Shown piece by piece: positions 33,678 through 44,160 of a DNA stretch of 64,000 nucleotides. The notes beneath the pieces were generated by a model, which was not told the DNA's origin, made no database searches, and saw only the letters and a list, made by a program, of their open reading frames with translations. Each line of letters starts with the position of its first letter. Position 1 is the first letter of the stretch. The position numbers were made by a program, and so were the translations under genes. The DNA is from Erythroxylum novogranatense (lineage: Eukaryota; Streptophyta; Magnoliopsida; Malpighiales; Erythroxylaceae). Where the stretch lies: contig CM057229.1 of the NCBI GenBank assembly GCA_029891385.1, forward strand, positions 6,915,001 through 6,979,000, in the 5' to 3' direction.

Positions 33678-35451
33678 ACGACAACGAGGTGAAGCGGGTA
33701 ATAATTGATTCGGGCAGCTCTGTCGACTTGTTGTACTATGATGCCTTCAAGCAGATGGAGGTACCAGAGGACTGACTGCTGCCTATAGAAGGACTTATCA
33801 AAGGGGTAACTGGAGTGTCAACCTATCTGTTTGCCCGGGTCTATTTGAAAGTCAAGTTCGGGCAAAAGCCCCATCAAATAGAGAAGGACGTCGAGTTCTT
33901 GGTTGGTTGAAGTTTCGATGCGTCTAATGCAATAATTGACGAGCCACTCAAAACGCCTCAGAAATGGTCGTCTCCACCTACTACCAAGCGATGAAGTTTC
34001 CAACGCCCCATGGAATCGGCATTGTCAGAGGTTAGCAGAGAATCGCTAGAGAATGTTACCTAGCGGAAACAAAAACACTAGACGGGGCGGTAGTCCTGAC
34101 GAGCTCTCTTGACGTGAGAGTCGATGAGGAGACGGAGAGAATGAACCCGGTGGAAGAAACGCAAAGGGTCGTACTAGATGAAGCCGATCGCTCTAAATTC
34201 ACAAATCTAGGTTCCGAGCTTCAGAATGACCTAGCCAAAGAAATCACGAAAGGTTTGGTAGAAAACAGATAGGTCTTCGCTTGGGTACCGAGCGACATGC
34301 CTGAAATTTCTCGATCGGTCGCGTCGCACTCCCTTGATATTCGACATGACTACAAGCCGATCAGACAAAAGAAGCGATGGCATAGCAAGGAGCGAGGAGG
34401 TGATCGAAGGAAATAGAGAAACTACTGTCGGGTTCATCAGAAGTCAAGTACCCGAATGGCTCGCCAATGTGGTTTTAGTGAAAAGAAGAACGGGAAGTAG
34501 AGAATGTGCATCGATTTCACCGACCTGAACAAAGCATGTCCAAAGGACAGCTTTCCCTTGCCCAAGATCGACCAGTTAGTAGACTCCACCTCCGGACATG
34601 AACTTTTAAGCTTCTTGGATGCTTTCTCGGGCTATCATCAAATTCAGATGAGTCTTGAAGACGAAGAAAAGACTGCCTTTATAACTGACCAGGGCACATA
34701 TTGCTATCAAGTAATGTCGTTCGGTTTGAAGAATGCGGGAGCCACCTACCAGCGGCTCATCATGGAAGTTTTCAAGAAACAAATCGGTCAATCGGTCGAG
34801 GCCTATGTGGATAATATGGTGGTCAAAAGTAAGATGGCCGCAAAGCATGTGGAGGATCTCAGAGAGGTCTTCCAAACCCTTAACAAATTTCGGATGAAGT
34901 TGAACCCGGAAAAATGCGTCTTTGGTGTGGCATCAGGAAAATTCCTGGGGTTCATGATTACTCAGCAGGGGATTAATGCTAAGCCAGAAAAGATCGAAGC
35001 CATCATCCAAATGCCTTCGTCGCAATGCTTGAAAGAAGTACAAATATTGACCGGTCGGATAGTTTCTCTCAGCAGGTTCGTTTCCAGATTGGGAGACAAG
35101 TGCCTCCCATTTTTCAAAGTTTTAAGGAAAGCGAATGTAACCCAGTTTCAGTGGTCGGATGAATGCGAGAGAGCATTTCAACACTTGAAACAATATCTGT
35201 CTAGCCCACCCATCCTGCAAAGCCCAATTGAGGGGGAGAATCTGATCAGCGCAGTACTTGCTCGATCGGAGGGAAATGAGCAACGCCCGATCTACTATGT
35301 CAGCAAGGTGTTGACCGGACCAGAAACGCGGTATGCATTTATAGAAAAACTAGCTCTCTCCTTGATAACGGTGGCTCGGAAGCTAAGACCTTACTTCCAA
35401 AGTCATACCATTGAGGTATGGACCGACCAACCCCTCAGGCAGTGCCTTTAG
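33678..35451 (+). pseudogene. Tat pol: protease, RT and first RNase H
   Basis: Frame: DNEVKRVIIDSGSSVDLLYY (protease, DSG active site), then stops at several places to 34460. Next come PEWLANVVLV and, from 34504, MCIDFTDLNKACPKDSFPLP, LSFLDAFSGYHQI with the first catalytic Asp, FGLKNAGATYQRL, and AYVDNMVVKS. The YxDD box is YVDN, so the second catalytic Asp is Asn. It then runs through QRPIYYVSKVL, ETRYAFIEKLAL and VWTDQPLR (first RNase H) to a TAG at 35449. Two or more RNase H residues around LYLAVSE are deleted. The activity would be reverse transcription in cytoplasmic particles. Confidence 0.83.
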
Positions 35452-36116
35452 AAGCCCGAAACCTCAGGTCGACTAATAAAATAGGCAGTATAGTTGGGAG
35501 AGTTCGACATACAATATAAGCCTCAGATGACGATTAAGGCACAGGTATTGGAAGACTTCATTGCAGAAATGAGCCAACCTACCTCGCAGGGTGAGCAATG
35601 CCACGCTAGAGTTTATTAGATTGTGGGTAGTCAACGCCGAGGGATCTTGAGCGAGAGTAGTGTTGATTAGCCCGCACATAGAAGAAAAGGTGGAATACGC
35701 CCTTCGGCTAGAATTCAAGGCCTCTAATAACGAGGCAGAATACGAGGCTCTGATAGCCGGCCTCCAATTGGCTAAAGAAATGGAGGTAAAACATCTCAAG
35801 TTATACAGCGATAGCCAAGTAATGGTCGGTCAAGTTACTGGAGAGTATGAAGCAAAGGGGAACAACATGGTCAATTACCTGGAGCTGGTAAAGCAGGAGT
35901 TAAGTAATTTCGAGCAGTACTCGATCAGTCGAATAAAACGAGCTCAAAATGCTAAGGCGGATGCGCTCTCCAAAATGGCTTCCGATCGGGATGCCAGAAA
36001 TAACGTTCTGGTTGAGCGACTAGATCGACTTAGCATTCAGAAAGCCAAGGAAGTTCTCGACACAAATACCGGTCGATCGAGTTGGATGGAATCGATCCGA
36101 CGTTATCTCTAGCGAA
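35452..36116 (+). pseudogene. Tat second (archaeal-type) RNase H, copy 1
   Basis: From 35660 the frame reads KVEYALRLEFKASNNEAEYE, ALIAGLQLAKEMEVKHLKLY then SDSQVMVGQV and YSISRIKRAQNAKADALSKM. This is the extra RNase H domain found in Tat elements. The opening FVDGSSN strand is scrambled here (35600-35655) but intact in copy 2 (46313-46345). The frame ends with a stop at 36110. Confidence 0.78.
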
Positions 36117-37296
36117 CACAACGGAAGAAACCTTGGAGGCTAAGCGAGAATAAAGGCGGCCGAGTATGCAATCGTTAACGGCATCCTATACAAGCGATCT
36201 TATGATTGGCCACTACTGCGATGCTTGAGCGAAGAAGAGGTAGAACAAGCAATGGCCGAAGTCCATGAAGGAATGTGTGGAAACCACGTAGGAGGCAGAA
36301 TGTTGGCTCATAGGCTGATTAGACAGGGGTATTACTGGCCGACGATGAGGAAAGACTGCCAGGAGAAAGTCGACCGATGTGAGGCTTGCTAGAAAAACAG
36401 TAGCCTATCTCATCAGCCAACTGAGAGGATGAAAATTGTGAGTCATCTTATCCCTTTTACTCAATGGGGAATGGATATACTGGGGTCTTTCCCTCTCAGC
36501 TCTGGACAGAAGAAGTTCCTGGTAGTGGCAGTGGAGTACTTCACCAAATGGGTAGAAGCGGAAGCGGTCACTATAATTACCGAGCAGAAGGTAGAGAGCT
36601 TCATGAAGAAAAATATACTAAGTCGTTTCGGGATGCCTATGGTGCTGGTTACAGACAATGGTCGGCAGTTCGATAACGAGAAGTTCAGAGATTTCTGCAA
36701 CCGACTAAAGATAAGGCTGCAGTTGACCTCAGTAGCTCACCCCCAAAGCAACGGTCTCACGAAGAACACCAACAAAAAGATAATGAGTGCTCTCAAGAAG
36801 CGCCTAGACGGACGAAAGACTTGGGTGGAAGAACTGGATGAAGTGTTGTGGGTATACAGAACCACGCCAAACGGAGCCTCAGGGGAAACTCCGTTCAGGA
36901 TGACCTTCGGGACGGAAGCCCTAGTCTCAGTAGAAGTGGTGTTGCACAACTAAAGGGTGTCGAGCTATGAAGAAGAACGGAATAATGAAGCCCGTGAAAG
37001 CGTAACTCGTGCTCCTTAGTGAAGACGAGGATAGGCACTTACCGCCGAAGCCGTCGGCGAAAGCAACGAAGTTCTACAACAGAAGAGTAAAGCCGAGCGA
37101 CGTGAAGGTCGGTGGGTACGTTCTGCGTAAAGCCGAGGCGGCTAAAAAATACCCTGGAAAGCTCGGACATGTGTGGGAAGGACCCTATCAAGTGATCAAG
37201 CAAGTCAGACATGGCTCCTGCACCCTACGCGATGTGAATGGGAAGATTCTATCGAGGTCCTGGAACTCTCGAAACTTGAAGGCGTTCTACCAGTAG
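36117..37296 (+). pseudogene. Tat integrase, catalytic Glu replaced (copy 1)
   Basis: Pieces in order: zinc-binding region (HEGMCGNHVGGRMLAHRLIR, DRCEAC then a stop near 36391), catalytic core from 36429 (QWGMDILGSFPLS with the first Asp, LVTDNGRQFDNEKF with the second Asp), then HPQSNGLTKNTNK. In the last, Lys sits 35 residues after the second Asp, exactly where D,D35E integrases need Glu. A stop follows at 36951. The C-terminal part reads RRVKPSDVKVGGYVLRKAEA, WEGPYQVIKQV and SWNSRNLKAFYQ, to the stop ending at 37296. Copy 2 has the same Lys, so this change predates the duplication. Confidence 0.83.
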
Positions 37297-37479
37297 ATAA
37301 GTTCTATTTTAGTTAATCTTTGTTCATTGTTGTTTTTTGTACATAACCTGTGGGTACCTCTTTTCTGGCCCTGCCAGTCAGGTTTTTTAACGGCCCACAC
37401 CCTCATTATCATTAATAAAGCGGTTTTCAGATTTCTCGGCAAGAAGGAATTTCATTAAATTTGGCAGAGTAGAAAATCC
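37297..37479 (+). other. Tat spacer after pol
   Basis: Non-coding stretch between the integrase stop and the tandem array. It contains aataaag near 37413 (a polyadenylation-like hexamer variant). No gene. Confidence 0.45.
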
Positions 37480-38440
37480 CATCGACATCGCTCGGCTGGG
37501 TCACCAAGACAAGATCCTTGGGACCCCAGCTCGGCCTCGACTCAAGATCGACCAGGTTGCCAAGACAAGATCCTTGGAACCATTGATCGACCTCGACATC
37601 GCTCAGCCGGGTCACCAAGACAAGATCCTTGGGACCACAGCTCGACCTCGACTAAAGATTGACCAGGTTGTCAAGACAAGATCGTTGGAACCATCGATCG
37701 ACCTCGACATCGCTCGGCCGGGTCGCCAAGACAAGATCCTTGGGACCACAGCTCGGCCTCGACTAAAGATTGACCAGGTTGTCAAGACAAGATCGTTGGA
37801 ACCATCGATCGACCTCGACATCGCTCGGTCGGGTCGCCAAGACAAGATCCTTGGGACCACAGCTCGGCCTCGACTAAAGATCGACTAGATTGCCAAGACA
37901 AGATCCTTGGAACCATCGATCGACCTCGAGATCGCTCGGCCGGGTCGCCAAGACAAAATCCTTGGGACCCCATCTCGGCCTCGACTAAAGATCGACCAAG
38001 TTGCCAAGACAAGATCCTTGGAACCATCGATCGACCTCGACATCGCTCGGCCGGGTCGCCAAGATAAGATCCTTGGGACGACAGCTCGACCTCGACTATA
38101 GATCGACCAGGTTGCCAAGACAAGATCCTTGGAACCATCGATCGACCTCGACATCGCTCGGCCGGGTCGCCAAGACAAGATCCTTGGGACCACGGTTTCG
38201 GCCTCGACTAAAGATCGACCAGTTGCCAAGACAAGATCCTGGAACCATCGATCGACTCAACATCGCGGTAGGTCGCCAAGACAAGATCCTTGGGACCCGG
38301 CTCGGCCTCGACTAAAGATCGACCAGTTGCAAGACAAGATCCTCGAACCATCGATCGACTCGACATCGCTTCGGTAGGGTCGCCAAGACAAGATCCTTGA
38401 GACGACAGCTCGGCCTCAACTATAGATCGACCTCAACGCC
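37480..38440. repeat. Tandem array, about 111-bp unit, copy 1
   Basis: About eight to nine units. Each unit is two related halves of about 55 bp, one containing GTCGCCAAGACAAGATCCTT then GGGACC..AGCTCGGCCTCGAC, the other GTTGCCAAGACAAGATCCTT then GGAACCATCGATCGACCTCGACATCGCTCGG. Later units (38220-38400) carry small deletions. Because the main period is a multiple of three, long ORFs appear on both strands; they are by-products. Tandem repeats in this position are known for Tat/Ogre elements and can seed satellites. Confidence 0.85.
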
Positions 38441-38603
38441 GGTTGGCCATGAGCAATGTTATCAAATCCTACTATGAATCGAAAATAAAGAACATAAACG
38501 CAGAAAATGACTTCAAAATATGACTTCGAAATAATGAAGGACAAACATAAGAATTTCATTTCTTTCAAAATCGAGTCCCCGCCCTGGCCCCACCAGGTGA
38601 GCT

Positions 38604-40794
38604 TCAAAAGTTAGCAGAAGGAGAACTACGAACAGACGAGGGAACAGGAGAAGCCTCGGAGGTCGGTGGATGCACATGAGAAGCCTCAAAAGTGGATGGA
38701 ACAATCGGGGCAGGAGCAGGGTCTAAAGGAGCAACCGGAGGGACATCCTCATGAGAAAGCTCTTCCTCCTCAGAGCTAAGATCCAGCTCGTCATCCGAAA
38801 CAAGGGCTCGTTCTCCCTCGGCCCTCTCCTTCATATCCTCCAAAGATAGGCCGAGAGCTGCGGGAAGAAGCGGCTCAGCATAATCCTCAAATGAAGGACA
38901 TTCCGACCCACCAGGAACGTGAACCTCGTGGCACCTCTTCAGGATCGAGAGGGTTAAATCACAGGCAAGCTCTAAACATTCCTTGTTTAAAAACTGCCTT
39001 TTCCACCGTTTTATCGCATCGATTCTCTGCCTCTTGATAGAACCCCGCAACTCTCGCAATACGTCCTCGATCCTATTCCTGCCCTCCACCGCTGAGTGAC
39101 AATCCTCGAGGTATTTCTTACTAAACTCTCGCTCCTTCTCCACCATCTTCTTCAACTCGTCATTCGTTGCAACAAGCTGGCTCCTCTCCTCCTCCCCCGT
39201 GGCCAGTTGAATCCTCAGGACGCCCATCGCTTCCACCTGGGATTTCTTCTCCTCCTCCGAGGAAGAGTTTTGAGCCTGGAGGAGGTCTTTCCCCTCCTTG
39301 ACCTCTGAAAGCTCATCCTTTAAAGCCTTCACCTGCTCATGGAGGTCCTGGACTTCCCGGTCCAAAGCCACCGTACGCTGCCGCATCGCGGCGGACATCG
39401 CCACACTCCTCATACAGCTACGAACGAGTTGGGACCCCAGATCCTCATTGCTCAGCTTGTCCATGAGCCGCTCGTCCACGGGGGGAGTAACCCTCTCAGC
39501 AATATGGCAGGACACCTCAAGGTCCCCGATCGAGGCAGTTTTGGCCAACTTAATCGTAGACTCCCACTGCCCGACGTTAGTTGCTCGCCCTTTCCCCTTG
39601 CCTTTTCCCTCCTTCTCTTTCCCGCCTTGACCAGACGGGCCGGATGGTAGATCACCAAGCCGGATCAATCCCTTCCTCTTAAGAGGAGGCTCCACTTCCT
39701 CCTCCTCCTCCTTTGCCCAACTCGCTCGCCCACCTTGTTGGCAGCACGATCGGCAACGACGCCGATACAAGAGACGATCTTCGATGGCGGAGGGACCCAT
39801 GACACGATGGAATGACCTAGCTCCACTGGCAGAGCGGCGTCTTCACCAGTCCCCACCTCCTTCCTCTTCTTCCTCTGCTCGGCCTGCTTCTTGGACTTAG
39901 AGGGTAGGGAGGACCCGGGAAATCTTCTATCCTCACCATGGCTGCACAGCAACAATAAAACAGGTCAGAAAGCAAAATCAATACTTAAAAAATAGCGAGT
40001 AATTGAACCATGAAGGGTCAATCAGATGGGGCGGGTTCCTCTCCTAGCTCGCTAATTTGCGACAGGGGGTCGATGAGAAAAGAACTGACCGAAGCCCCCC
40101 CAAAATAGCCCTAGACGAGCCGAGCGAACTTGTATCGATCGAGCGCTTTTATGCGATCAACCACCCCCCACTCCTCTATACTAAGGGATACGCTCGACGT
40201 ATCGTTCCACCGTTGGGCAAAGGATACCTCCACGGCCGGGACTCACAGGAGGATCCTGGGGACTTCACGAAGAAATACTTCGTCCGCCAAGAAGAGATTT
40301 TTGAAGCCGTCCCGACCGGACGATACCGGGCATCTCGGTACTGCAGAGAAGGGATCCCGGCCCCAGAGATCGGACTCTGGCTCATTCTCAAGAAATGGCG
40401 TAAGATGCCAATCGAAGGAGGGCAGTCGAACTGGTGGCACAGCAAAGCCAAACTATTGATAAACCTCTAGCTGTTTGGAGGAATTTGACTCGGCATCAGC
40501 TGATAGGTAGCGCACACCTCGTCAACAATCGGGGCGCATGGAAGCCTCATACCGCCCACCGAGAAAAAAGCCGAAGCAATGAAATATCCACTCAGTTCTT
40601 CGTGGATTCGCTCGTTCCCAAGGCCAACCTAGGCCCCAAGCCGTAGGGATGTTATTCCTAATAACCAACCATCTCACCAAAGGGGTCATCGTCGATTTAT
40701 TTCTCGTGACTCATACAACCAACCCATCTTTTCGCTCTCTCGTCGATATTTCTTCAACATCTCCTACTATACTTCTAGAACTGGCCGTCGACAT
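38604..40794 (-). pseudogene. Antisense ORF of Tat element (copy 1)
   Basis: It runs opposite to pol. The N-terminal part (from ATG 40794, frames broken) includes, more clearly in copy 2, a domain resembling the plant 'putative gypsy type transposon' family (Transposase_28-like). The 398-codon open frame 39800-38604 has Lys/Gly-rich and Glu-rich stretches, a long coiled coil (about residues 145-250, for example DREVQDLHEQVKALKDELSE), and an acidic Ser/Pro/Glu-rich C-terminus with PSFEDYAEPLLPAALG. Function is unknown; antisense ORFs of this kind are described for Tat elements. A minus-strand TATAAG at 41005-41010 lies about 210 bp upstream of the ATG. Confidence 0.62.
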
Positions 40795-41410
40795 GCTTAC
40801 TAAGAAGAAAACCTTTGAAAAAAGTTTAGAGGGGGAAACGAAGGAAGGGGATGTACCTATTTAGTGATTTGAAGTTGGGAAATCGGACGACGGTTGAAAG
40901 AAATTTCCAGGAACTGAGAACAAGAAAGGGCAAGTGAAAGTAGAGTGAAAGCAAGAGAAACGAAGCAAGCGTAAAGAAAACCCACAATCTGTTGATCCTG
41001 AGTACTTATAGAAGACCGGTCGAAGGGACGCTCAATCAAAGCTCGACACATGGAGAAAATCTGAGCCAAGCTCAGGCACGTGGAAAAATCTGAGCTGAGG
41101 TAATTTAGGGTTGTTCGAAATCCAGAGCGGCGCGACAAGTGAAAGGACGTACATGACAGCTGCACAACGGTTACAAAGATGATAATAAAGGCACGCACTG
41201 TCGATAATAAAGGCTCTAAGTACCTTCATGCGCTCACTAATGATGACCACCCGACCGATCGGGCCTACCCCGAGCTGTCCCTTAGATGAGCTACACCACC
41301 AATATCCGACCGATCGGGCCTACCCCGAGCTATCCCGCAGACGAGCTACAAGACCCTTGCATACTCCTCCGACTCTTCTCTTCGCTCAGACTCGAGGAGT
41401 AAGGGGCTTA
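40795..41410. promoter_or_regulatory. Region between antisense ORF and 3' LTR, with 53-bp direct repeat
   Basis: It holds the minus-strand TATA-like CTATAAGTACT (41002-41012) that could drive the antisense ORF, and two copies of CCGACCGATCGGGCCTACCC (41256 and 41309 areas) continuing CGAGCTRTCCC. A purine tract GAGGAGTAAGGGGC (41394-41407) precedes the LTR on the plus strand, as expected for the polypurine tract. Confidence 0.55.
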
Positions 41411-41824
41411 TGGTCGGTCGGTCATCTTGGACCGAATCCGGACATAATGTTCCCAAGGCCGATCGGTCCATTTTCGAGGATCGATCTTATGCCTTTTGGA
41501 TATGCCAGCCCAAGCCCAATCAATACATCCATGCCCGTTCGTGGGTGGAAGTCTCCCATACGCACGTAAAGACTTAAACCTAGCACCCGCTCCATATATA
41601 AGGTATAATTTCGCCATGCTTGAGGTGCGTAATCATAACCCTAGCCTTCTTCGTTCATAGCGATCGCTTTTACACAAAAGATGACTTGGCGTCGCCGGGG
41701 CTTATCGAAACAACCCGACGTGTCTTCTTTGTTTTGCAGAACCTTGAACCGTAATTTCGTGTTCAGCGATCAACTTCATGGATCCAAGCGGCAACGTGCA
41801 GTCTCGCCGAACCGAGTTGAACCA
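41411..41824 (+). repeat. 3' LTR of Tat element (copy 1)
   Basis: Starts TGGTCGGTCGG just after the purine tract and ends ...GTTGAACCA, giving TGGT/ACCA inverted ends. A TATA box (tatatataagg) lies at 41593-41603. With no 5' LTR in the window the edges rest on these signals and on the match to 51367-51795. Confidence 0.6.
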
Positions 41825-44160
41825 ATAATATTTTTCATATTTTAAATCCTTTTATATTTATAATAGACTTCATATTTATTCAAAATCTTTTATATACTTG
41901 ATATTCTATATGCTTTTATCTGGAAGTTTTGTTTAGCTATTATCAATAGACTCAACGTATTAATGAAGCGAAATACAAAAATTGTACGACGGTGGTAGCA
42001 TTATTTTTTCAACAAAAATTATTGGCATATTAAAATTGCCTAGAAAATAGATTTTGACATCCAATTACACACTCATAATTTTATTAATGGAGAGAATGCA
42101 AATTTACAAAGACAAACTCATACGACAAACTCTCACAACCCAAAAACCCTTATGGGTTAGCTTCTTGAAACTAACACCCCAACTTTTACATGTTGGACAA
42201 TTTTGTTCTTTCGCATAAAGTTAGACAACGATTAATTGCATTTATTAGTTTTTCATTAAACTATCAGTTAAGTTACGTAATTTGATATAGATAAAGATAA
42301 TAAAGTGATCCAATAAATAATCTAGATTAATGGGTTGAAGTTTGGGTGAAAAATGGATCCCAATTAGTGTAGACCAGACTCATATCGACTTTATAATGGA
42401 GAAGCCTAATATGGAAGTTATATAAAGGTTAAGGTCTCCTGCAGTTGCTCATATTAATTATAAGCATAAGGATTCTCTGGCCTATTAAGAGAGTTTACGT
42501 ATTGAAAAAACTGTAGAAAGACCTAAACCATGTGTCGGTAAACACTTTCCATAAAGGTCCTGGGAGATTCATGATCGTTTGGAGCTCAGAAACAACATCA
42601 GAATCACAGATGGAATCGAAATCAGGTACTCCGCATTATCTTCATTTTTAATCCTTTCATGTTTGATCCTGAGTACGTAATAAGATTTGTATTACGTATT
42701 ATATGTGGTATCAGAGCGGTTACGTGATCAGACTGTCGGAAAAGAAGGTTTTTCTATTTTTTCATCTCATATGTTTTTCTTCAATTTTTGATTCGTTTTT
42801 CAGTTTTTTTACAAATATAATTATGTAAAAATGGTATACATAAGGCTAACTATGAAAAATGGGTCAAAAATGGGCTGAATCGAGAAAAAAACAACATCCC
42901 GAGAAGCCAAAAATCACATCCAGCATCGGTGTAGGAGATACCATCAAGCGCGTGCACATCAATATTTTGCAATACACACATTGCACATACATTATTAGTT
43001 GCTCAATCACATAAACATTCAATTGTACACATAAGTATATGTGTCATGTATAATGCATGCTTAATTTGACTATTCCGGGTATGTTTCCCTAATCACATCC
43101 CTTGATCAATCAAACTTTATCATTTTGTATGTGTTTAACTTATTCTTAGGTTTACACTTTAAGAACACTTGGTTATTCTAATATCATAATTCAATTACTC
43201 GTCATTTCTTGTCTTGTAGTATATGCTCTCAAAATATCAAATTCCCATTCACCTTTGCTAATACATATTGCTCATCTCTTTTGAAGCACAACTACTATCA
43301 TATGAACAACTTCATTCCCATTATACCCATGCCTTTGATACTTTGATATCAAAAATTTATTCACTAAGTTATAACATCATCAATCGATCATTTCAGCTTT
43401 TCTCATATTTTTGGGTCAATTTTGCATGCTCACTAAGACAAGAAAAATTAAGTATTTAGGAATTTTCCTCTATGCATTAATTTTCTAATGAACTAAAGTT
43501 CATACAATTTGGTTTAGTATTCTACAAGCTATACACAAAATACTTCAAATTGTTCTCTCACTGCAACAGTATTCAGTACTCAACTTCAAGCCAAGTTTTG
43601 TAACTCTTAGAGACAGAATTAAAATTTTATTCCTAATAAAATTTGTAATCATATGTCTTTAGTTTAATCTAAATCAAAATTCATCCCATTTTGATAACTA
43701 CAGATCAAGATATAGCTAAAAGACAGATGCCTATTCCATGAAAATATTTCATTTAACAAATTCCAACACACTTTATCATTTTCATCCTAAACTCATCAAT
43801 CAATCATTATCAATCCTTTTTTAATGAATTAATATGACCATGAAATTTGGTGAAGAGGAAAGACAATGAGTGACGAATTTGTGGTCCAAATTTCAAGTCA
43901 ATCGGAGCTCTGGAGAAGAAGTTATGATCAAATTAGTAAAGGGTGTCGAAATCTGTCAAAAAGCATAACACCTTTACGCTGCGTTTGGTTGCAGTCTCCA
44001 GTAGCTCTGTACGAATGAATAGAGACGAACAAATGTAAACTAGAGACATGATAGTGTTTGGTTGTGGTTGATGTAATAGAAAATTGTCTCATCTTGAGGA
44101 CGATGAATGTGTTTGGTTGCAGGGGACAGAAAACAAATATAATGCAAATGACGAATATGC
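41825..44160. repeat. Flank Z, copy 1: copia LTR-like sequence and AT-rich DNA
   Basis: From about 42193 (TGTTGGACAATTTTGTTC) to 42705 the sequence looks like a copia-type LTR or TRIM, directly followed by a primer site (42706-42722). 42727-43960 is AT-rich with no clear gene. A stretch at 43895-43935 (caagtcaatcggagctctgg and onward) resembles LTR text seen widely in plants. Near 43981 and 44110 a G(C/T)GTTTGGTTGCAG motif is repeated, suggesting a small DNA transposon. The region recurs at 51796-54114. The ORF at 43268-43459 is kept in both copies but resembles nothing. Confidence 0.5.
42706..42722 (+). promoter_or_regulatory. Copia primer binding site (initiator tRNA-Met)
   Basis: TGGTATCAGAGCGGTTA, the plant copia-type primer site, at the inner edge of an LTR-like sequence. 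No gag follows, so it is a relic. In the second copy the site is decayed (tggtatcgagagttacg). Confidence 0.75.

Larger units (their letters stand above)
33678..41824 (+). mobile_element. Tat-type Ty3/gypsy element, 5'-truncated (copy 1)
   Basis: Order on the plus strand: protease, RT, RNase H, second (archaeal-type) RNase H, integrase, non-coding spacer, a roughly 111-bp tandem array, a long antisense ORF, purine tract and 3' LTR (41411-41824). Two RNase H domains and an antisense ORF between pol and the 3' LTR are recorded for the Tat/Ogre lineage. The 5' LTR, primer site and gag are missing: the left edge (33678) lies in the protease and abuts a LINE fragment. Stops, indels and catalytic changes make it inactive. 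Confidence 0.83.

Noticed and set aside
37574..38377. Long ORFs of repeated SIDLDIARPGRQDKILG-type peptides on both strands
   Set aside because: They are translations of the tandem array, whose period is a multiple of three. The same pattern appears in several frames and strands, and the array is non-coding in position.
37480..38440. CRISPR-like array
   Set aside because: Repeats are contiguous with no unique spacers, and the genome is plant nuclear.
43268..43459. Conserved 63-codon ORF (also 53210-53401)
   Set aside because: Kept only because the segment was recently duplicated; no known domain, AT-rich context and no promoter.
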